In this document: piece by piece, positions 7,172 through 11,738 of the stretch
Numbering within the stretch: the stretch's first letter is position 1
How the letters are laid out: each line of letters begins with the position of its first letter
NCBI GenBank assembly: GCA_902478725.1
Contig: CABSMD010000061.1
Span: 1-11,738, forward strand
DNA from: an uncultured Clostridia bacterium
GTDB lineage: Bacteria; Bacillota; Clostridia; HGM11514
Length of the DNA stretch: 11,738 bases
Direction: 5' to 3'
The notes under the pieces: generated by a model
Database searches by the model: none
Told to the model about the DNA's origin: nothing
The model's input: only the letters and a program-made list of their open reading frames with translations
Program-made: the position numbers and the translations under genes

Positions 7172-8445
7172 TGACTACAGTTGAAACCCCGATTGTCCTG
7201 TCGAACGATGAAGAGAATCCCCTCGCGCTATCTGTTTCTCACGTTGCAAAATCGTTCCGTCTGCCAACAGAACAGGCAAGTGGCCTAAAACAAGCCTTCC
7301 TGAACTGGACCAAAGGCATCAAAGGATACCGTGAACAGCAAGTGCTGCGCGATATTTCTTTCGAAGTACGAAAAGGTGATTTCTTTGGTATCGTCGGACG
7401 AAACGGCTCTGGAAAATCAACCCTCCTCAAGATTATTTCAGGTATCTATACACCCGAAAAAGGCAACGTTGTGATAAATGGAACTCTAGTCCCGTTTATC
7501 GAATTAGGTGTCGGTTTTAATCCAGAATTAACGGGTAGAGAAAATGTGTACCTCAATGGCGCACTCCTCGGTTTCTCTCGCGACCAAGTCGACGCAATGT
7601 ATGACGATATCGTTGAATTTGCTGAGCTTGGTGAATTCATGGATCAGAAACTTAAAAACTATTCTAGCGGCATGCAGGTGCGTCTTGCTTTCTCTGTGGC
7701 TATCAAGGCGCGCGGAGACATTCTAGTTCTAGATGAAGTACTTGCGGTTGGAGACGAGGCTTTCCAGAAGAAGTGCGATAGGTTCTTTAAGCAGGTCAAA
7801 ACCGATCCAAGCAAGACAGTTATACTTGTCACGCATAGCATGGATGCCGTCAAGAAGTATTGCAATAAGGCAATTCTCATTAAAGACGGTGAAATTATTG
7901 CCTCTGGTGACCCACATAATGTCGCAGATCAGTATTCGCTCGAGAATGCACATGAACTCAACTATTACAAGACAAAGAACGACTCGAGCAAGGAGCATCG
8001 CTATCCCAATGGTCTGAACCAGCGCGTTCCCGTGCTTCGAATAACTCCTGTCAGCCCTAAAATCGTCGATGGGGAATCTCCCTTTGTTTTTGACGTTGAA
8101 TATGAATACGCCATTAGTGATCGACAGGGATATCTGGGGCTAATTCTGCAAGATGCACGACGCGGTGGCCAAATTTATGACGTCGATACTCAAAGCGAAT
8201 ATTTCGGTCTCCCAATTGAAAAAGGGCACCATAAAGTCCGGTTTTCCATTCCAATGGAGCAATTCAATAACGGGGAGTTCCGCATTTTCGCCACCATCCG
8301 TTCTGAGTCAGAGGAATCAGAACGGCCAGATTACGTCGCTTTCACCAACGATGATTTCTGCTGCTATTTTGCAGTGCGCAATGATAGAAACAGCGAAAAC
8401 GGTATCCTCAGTGACCGCGCGTTGACTTTTAATCGCATCGACTAG
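7171..8445 (+). CDS. wzt: Polysaccharide ABC transporter ATPase with C-terminal recognition domain (Wzt/RgpD type)
   Basis: The 424-residue protein powers export through the adjacent permease. Its nucleotide-binding domain has Walker A GRNGSGKST (76-84), the family block ELGVGFNPELTGRENV (111-126), the signature YSSGMQ (164-169), Walker B ILVLDEVLAVGD with E189, and the switch histidine H222 in THSM. After about residue 260 comes a linker and then a beta-rich region (about 283-424) in the position of the Wzt C-terminal carbohydrate-binding domain, which in O9a-type systems recognises the finished chain end. Simpler TagH or short RgpD-like ATPases lack it. The GTG start at 7171 is supported by GGAGG (7159-7163) with seven-base spacing. 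Confidence 0.94.
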   Translation: MTTVETPIVLSNDEENPLALSVSHVAKSFRLPTEQASGLKQAFLNWTKGIKGYREQQVLRDISFEVRKGDFFGIVGRNGSGKSTLLKIISGIYTPEKGNVVINGTLVPFIELGVGFNPELTGRENVYLNGALLGFSRDQVDAMYDDIVEFAELGEFMDQKLKNYSSGMQVRLAFSVAIKARGDILVLDEVLAVGDEAFQKKCDRFFKQVKTDPSKTVILVTHSMDAVKKYCNKAILIKDGEIIASGDPHNVADQYSLENAHELNYYKTKNDSSKEHRYPNGLNQRVPVLRITPVSPKIVDGESPFVFDVEYEYAISDRQGYLGLILQDARRGGQIYDVDTQSEYFGLPIEKGHHKVRFSIPMEQFNNGEFRIFATIRSESEESERPDYVAFTNDDFCCYFAVRNDRNSENGILSDRALTFNRID

Positions 8446-8603
8446 TCAAGTTTTACGAGAAGGACGACTTTCAAAAAATTGACAGGTCTTTAGAAAGCGA
8501 CAGCGAGTCATTGCTGTAAGTAATTATGACCAGATAAATAACTGCAGCAACCTGTCTAGGTCGTGGTACGTATTATCAATACACACAGAGAGAGCAAACT
8601 ACT
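8446..8603 (+). promoter_or_regulatory. 158-base structured spacer before rgpF
   Basis: This gap separates the transporter from rgpF. It holds a 7-bp inverted repeat, GACAGGT (8481-8487) and ACCTGTC (8550-8556), enclosing a smaller stem ACAGC (8500-8504) / GCTGT (8513-8517). TTGACA at 8479-8484 is a perfect -35 hexamer, but there is no matching -10 at 16-18 bases. The ribosome binding site of rgpF is a weak AG-repeat (8587-8594). It may be a secondary promoter or a leader with RNA structure. No peptide or known riboswitch was recognised. Confidence 0.3.
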
Positions 8604-10550
8604 ATGAAAATTCAAGATGAGTCATCGGTAAAACGTCTTGGGATTTTCTTCTTCTACGATGCAGAAGGCGTGGTAGATGACTACATCCCTACATTGCTGA
8701 ATGGTTTCAGACCCTATCTTTCTGAAATGACTATCGTCTGCAATGGAAAATTGAACGAGGCAGGAGAAAAAATTCTTTCCTCGTATACAAATAACCTGAT
8801 TGTTCGCCCAAATGAGGGCTTCGATGTTTGGGCTTATAAAACTGCAATGGAATCTTACGGTTGGGAAAAACTCGTATCTTTCGATGAAGTTGTGCTGTTC
8901 AACGCCACCATCATGGGTCCTGTCTATCCGTTCTCTGAAATGTTTGAGACGATGGATCAGCGTGATTTGGACTTCTGGGGTATCACAAAGTTCCATAAAG
9001 TTCCACAGGACCCATTCGGGCGCAGTCCCTTTGGATATCTACCAGAGCATATTCAATCCCACTTCCACGCATACCGTCGAAGCCTGATTGAGAGCAAGTC
9101 ATTCCAAGACTATTGGGACAATATGCCTCCTATTAAAAGCTACTATGATTCTGTTGGCCTCCATGAGTCATTGTTTACTAAACGTTTTGCTGACAAGGGA
9201 TTTAAGTGGGACACCTACGTCAATACGGATGATTTAGAAGGCTTTACATACGGACCGATTACTTTTGCCGCGAAGACACTAGTCGCAGAAAAGCGTTGCC
9301 CTATTTTCAAACGTCGCTCATTCTTCCATGACTACATGGATACCATGAATCAGTCCGTAGGCAATGCCGCGTTGGACTTGTTTGAATTCCTACGTGATCA
9401 TACTGACTTTGATGTTGATCTCATTTGGCAAAATGCACTGAGAACCATGAATCTCGCAGATCTTGTCAAAAACCTGCATCTTGATTTTGTTCTTCCCACA
9501 AATACTATCGCTCCCATTCCGACTAATAAGCGTATTGCTCTTATCATGCATTTGTACTATATGGATTTGCTCGATAAGACTCTGGAATACGCTAAATCCA
9601 TGCCGGAAGGTTGCGATTTCATTTTCACCGTTGGCTCTGAGGAGAACGCTACGATTGTGCGAGAGCGTTGCAAAGATCTGCCCTATAACGTTGATGTGCG
9701 TGTTATTCAGAATCGCGGACGTGACGTCAGCGCATTATTGGTTGGAGCAGGCAAAGACTGCCTTCAATACGATTACGTATGCTTCGCACATGACAAAAAA
9801 GTTACCCAACTTTCTCCATACAGCATAGGTGATGGCTTCGCTTATAAGTGCTTCGAGAATGTATTAGGAAGTAAGGCTCTGGTCAGCAATATAATCAATC
9901 ATTTCGAGAATGATCCGCATGCTGGCGTTCTTGCACCTGCGCCGCCGAACCATGCTGATTACTTTGGTAATTTCGCCAGTCTTTGGGGACCAAATTACGA
10001 AGGTACCAAAAAAATGCTTGAAAAAACACTACGGGTTAAGGTTCCACTGGATAAGGATAAAGAACCTATTGCTCCCATGGGAACGATGTTCTGGTTCCGT
10101 CCAAAAGCTTTGCAACAGTTCTTCGACATCGACTGGAAGTATGAGGACTTCCCTCCTGAGCCGAATAAAATCGACGGTTCCATGCTTCATTTTGTTGAAC
10201 GAGCTTACGGTTATGTTCCTCAAGCTAACGGCTACTACACAGGCTATATCTATTCTGACCGTTTTGCGCGTATCGAGATCACTAACCTCTCTTATGATAT
10301 CCAAAAGCTAGCCAATTGTGCCGCTCCCTATCTTGATGCGACTTTACTTGGAACGTGTACAAATGTACCCCGTGGCTTCTCTTTAAGAGCTGCCATTCTT
10401 CTATGGTTCAAGCGTATGCTGGTAAAAGTGCCCTTTGCCTATCATTGCGGTGCAAAATTCATGAACTTGTATAGACATATCCGTCACCCGCGCACATACA
10501 AAACCCGATATGGAAACGCCAACAGCCATCTGAAGAAAGACCGTACATGA
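8604..10550 (+). CDS. rgpF: Rhamnan synthesis glycosyltransferase RgpF
   Basis: This 648-residue protein matches the RgpF family, glycosyltransferases of rhamnose-glucose cell-wall polysaccharides that act on the cytoplasmic side. It has two related halves. The first (about 10-290) carries RPNEGFDVWAYK (68-79), DEVVLFNATIMGP and HIQSHFHAYRRSLI (149-162). The second (about 308-560) carries IQNRGRDVSALL (368-379), CFAHDKK (393-399) and APMGTMFWFRP (490-500). Both NxGxDV blocks lie exactly 300 residues apart. A basic C-terminal tail follows (FKRMLVKV onward) and could associate with the membrane; no clear membrane helix is present. Streptococcal RgpF is somewhat shorter, near 580 residues. The stop overlaps the next start by four bases (ATGA). 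The family supports rhamnose in the product, but the exact linkage is unknown. Confidence 0.9.
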   Translation: MKIQDESSVKRLGIFFFYDAEGVVDDYIPTLLNGFRPYLSEMTIVCNGKLNEAGEKILSSYTNNLIVRPNEGFDVWAYKTAMESYGWEKLVSFDEVVLFNATIMGPVYPFSEMFETMDQRDLDFWGITKFHKVPQDPFGRSPFGYLPEHIQSHFHAYRRSLIESKSFQDYWDNMPPIKSYYDSVGLHESLFTKRFADKGFKWDTYVNTDDLEGFTYGPITFAAKTLVAEKRCPIFKRRSFFHDYMDTMNQSVGNAALDLFEFLRDHTDFDVDLIWQNALRTMNLADLVKNLHLDFVLPTNTIAPIPTNKRIALIMHLYYMDLLDKTLEYAKSMPEGCDFIFTVGSEENATIVRERCKDLPYNVDVRVIQNRGRDVSALLVGAGKDCLQYDYVCFAHDKKVTQLSPYSIGDGFAYKCFENVLGSKALVSNIINHFENDPHAGVLAPAPPNHADYFGNFASLWGPNYEGTKKMLEKTLRVKVPLDKDKEPIAPMGTMFWFRPKALQQFFDIDWKYEDFPPEPNKIDGSMLHFVERAYGYVPQANGYYTGYIYSDRFARIEITNLSYDIQKLANCAAPYLDATLLGTCTNVPRGFSLRAAILLWFKRMLVKVPFAYHCGAKFMNLYRHIRHPRTYKTRYGNANSHLKKDRT

Positions 10551-11632
10551 CAGACAATAGTCTCACCGCTAAGAAAGCTGAGGACGTAGCCCAGCAGAGC
10601 AAGAAAAAACGTCCACGACTTTTCTATTTGGATTTGGTGCGTGCGCTAGCTGCAATCCTTATTGTTATCACGCATTTCAACAATCCTTATATGCTCGGCC
10701 ATCCAGTTTTCATGTATGAACCATTTGGCATTTATGTAGGCAGTCTAGGTGTATCGCTGTTCCTCATCATTTCAGGAGCAGCGCTTATGTACACATATGG
10801 CGAATCCGACAAACTAGACTGCAGGCATTTCTATTACAAGCGCTTCATTGGAATCTATCCAATGTTCTGGATTGCATTTATCCTTGCGAATGCTTTTCTC
10901 TTCCTTCGTAACGGAGGACACGTACTTGCTTCCGCACCGAAATGGTCATTAATCTTTTCGGTACTTGGCATCGATGGCATGGTCGCGAACACCTCGTTCC
11001 CGACTTTTTATACGCTAGGTGAATGGTTTTTAGGGTTCATCCTCATCTATTATGCGCTATTCCCTCTGTTGCGCTGTGGAGTTAAGAAGCACCCGATTAT
11101 AACAGTCATTATCGCTCTTGCACTTTATGCAGCTACTTTGATCCTTCAGCCAACAATATTTGGTTTGCCTTCGGATCTGCTCATGACTACGCGACTGCCA
11201 GAATTACTGTTCGGCATGTATTTCATCCAGTACATACAAAAAGTACCAACGGTCGCAGGAGCTGGAGCTCTTCTAGTGCTTATCATACAAGAGCTTCATC
11301 CTTTGCTAAAAGGTTCTTTTGCCGTGACTGTAGTAGGAATCGGTGCATTCCTAGTCATCGTTTATGCAGCAAAATGGCTTGATGTGCAACCCGTACGTGT
11401 ACCAGTAAAGTCCATCGCGAAATACTCGTATCCAATTTTCCTGGTACATCACGTCTTGATTGCCCAAGTCTTCACAATCGTTGATTGCACCGCTCTGTCA
11501 CCTTTTGACGGATATCTACTTTTCTTTGCAGATTTCTTAATAATCATGGCATTAGCAGTTGGACTCTTTAAACTTGAGAAAGCGACAGTCCAATACGTGC
11601 GTTCGATGTTCGCAACAGGAAACAGAAGATGA
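10547..11632 (+). CDS. Acyltransferase-3 family membrane O-acyltransferase
   Basis: This 361-residue integral membrane protein probably transfers acetyl or another acyl group to the exported glycan. After a charged, cytoplasmic N-terminus of about 24 residues comes LDLVRALAAILIVITHF, containing the hallmark R-x10-H pair (R32, H43). Next are VSLFLIISGAALMYTYG (69-85) and YKRFIGIYPMFW (97-108), both typical of the family. About ten hydrophobic segments follow, ending with SYPIFLVHHVLIAQVF and a last helix before the basic tail. There is no fused SGNH domain. The ATG overlaps the rgpF stop by four bases, implying translational coupling. The stop is only two bases from the end of the convergent minus-strand gene. 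The acyl donor and accepting sugar cannot be deduced. Confidence 0.92.
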   Translation: MTDNSLTAKKAEDVAQQSKKKRPRLFYLDLVRALAAILIVITHFNNPYMLGHPVFMYEPFGIYVGSLGVSLFLIISGAALMYTYGESDKLDCRHFYYKRFIGIYPMFWIAFILANAFLFLRNGGHVLASAPKWSLIFSVLGIDGMVANTSFPTFYTLGEWFLGFILIYYALFPLLRCGVKKHPIITVIIALALYAATLILQPTIFGLPSDLLMTTRLPELLFGMYFIQYIQKVPTVAGAGALLVLIIQELHPLLKGSFAVTVVGIGAFLVIVYAAKWLDVQPVRVPVKSIAKYSYPIFLVHHVLIAQVFTIVDCTALSPFDGYLLFFADFLIIMALAVGLFKLEKATVQYVRSMFATGNRR

Positions 11633-11634
11633 CT

Positions 11635-11738
11635 TTATTCTAAATTGTCCTCGTCTGTTTCCTTGATTATATATATAGGCCTATGTTTTACTTCAGTGTA
11701 GGTTTTGGCCAGATATTCTCCCACGATGCCGATGCAAA
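11635..11738 (-). CDS. C-terminus of a GtrB/DPM-type GT2 polyprenyl-phosphate glycosyltransferase (partial)
   Basis: The minus strand reads from the window edge as CIGIVGEYLAKTYTEVK, then HRPIYIIKE, and ends at a stop codon on 11635-11637. This is the characteristic tail of GtrB/dolichyl-phosphate-mannose-synthase-like enzymes: the end of the last membrane helix, then GEYxxxxYxEVKxRPxYIIKE. Such enzymes load a single sugar onto undecaprenyl phosphate for later transfer outside the membrane, often as a side branch. Only 33 codons are in the window; the catalytic domain and start lie beyond 11738. It faces the acyltransferase gene tail to tail with a two-base gap, so it belongs to a different transcript. 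In streptococci an enzyme of this class (GacI) supplies side-chain GlcNAc; a similar role here is inference. Confidence 0.8.
   Translation of the reverse strand, partial: CIGIVGEYLAKTYTEVKHRPIYIIKETDEDNLE

Noticed and set aside
8479..8484. TTGACA as a definite promoter for rgpF
   Set aside because: No -10-like hexamer at 16-18 bases; left as one possibility inside the spacer entry.
1..11738. CRISPR arrays, tRNA or rRNA genes, phage genes
   Set aside because: No regularly spaced repeats, cloverleaf-like sequences, rRNA blocks or phage structural proteins were recognised. TnpB was considered for a Cas12-like role, but its length and partner recombinase mark it as transposon-borne.

Overview
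The window looks like a chromosomal accessory region of a high-GC Gram-positive bacterium, most probably a Bifidobacterium or close relative. This rests on two things: a GC-rich flank with an ATPase pseudogene whose wording I associate with bifidobacteria, and a markedly AT-richer surface-polysaccharide cluster. The genus is an inference from family resemblance, not proven by the sequence.

Left part (1-2311): an IS607-type transposon of about 1.97 kb lies on the minus strand, with a serine recombinase (tnpA, 1960 to 1373) overlapping a catalytically complete TnpB nuclease (1380 to 76). It sits between two remnants of what looks like one plus-strand AAA/DUF4143-type ATPase gene. A short early fragment lies at the left window edge and the last 93 codons lie at 2030-2311. 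The middle of the gene is missing, so the locus is not a clean insertion. A 7-bp direct repeat, GTTGCAA, marks both probable element ends.

Middle and right part (2554-11632): six plus-strand genes form a cell-surface polysaccharide module. In order they are a membrane-bound LtaS/GacH-like phosphoglycerol transferase, a GT2 glycosyltransferase, an ABC-2 permease (Wzm/RgpC type), its ATPase with a C-terminal substrate-recognition domain (Wzt/RgpD type), a two-domain RgpF rhamnan-synthesis glycosyltransferase, and an acyltransferase-3 membrane protein. Two pairs overlap (permease/ATPase by 1 nt, RgpF/acyltransferase by 4 nt), and the spacers of 50, 104 and 158 nt carry small inverted repeats. 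A further gene converges from the right edge on the minus strand. Only its last 33 codons are inside the window, and they match the C-terminus of GtrB/DPM-type polyprenyl-phosphate glycosyltransferases.

Inferred joint function: cytoplasmic glycosyltransferases (the GT2, RgpF and others outside the window) build a probably rhamnose-containing glycan on a lipid carrier, and the Wzm/Wzt pair exports it. The phosphoglycerol transferase and acyltransferase then decorate it with glycerol phosphate and acyl groups, and the right-edge enzyme may supply a lipid-linked sugar for side chains. The gene set resembles the streptococcal group A carbohydrate/Rgp pathway more than a Wzx/Wzy capsule locus. Chain-initiation and sugar-nucleotide genes are not in this window.
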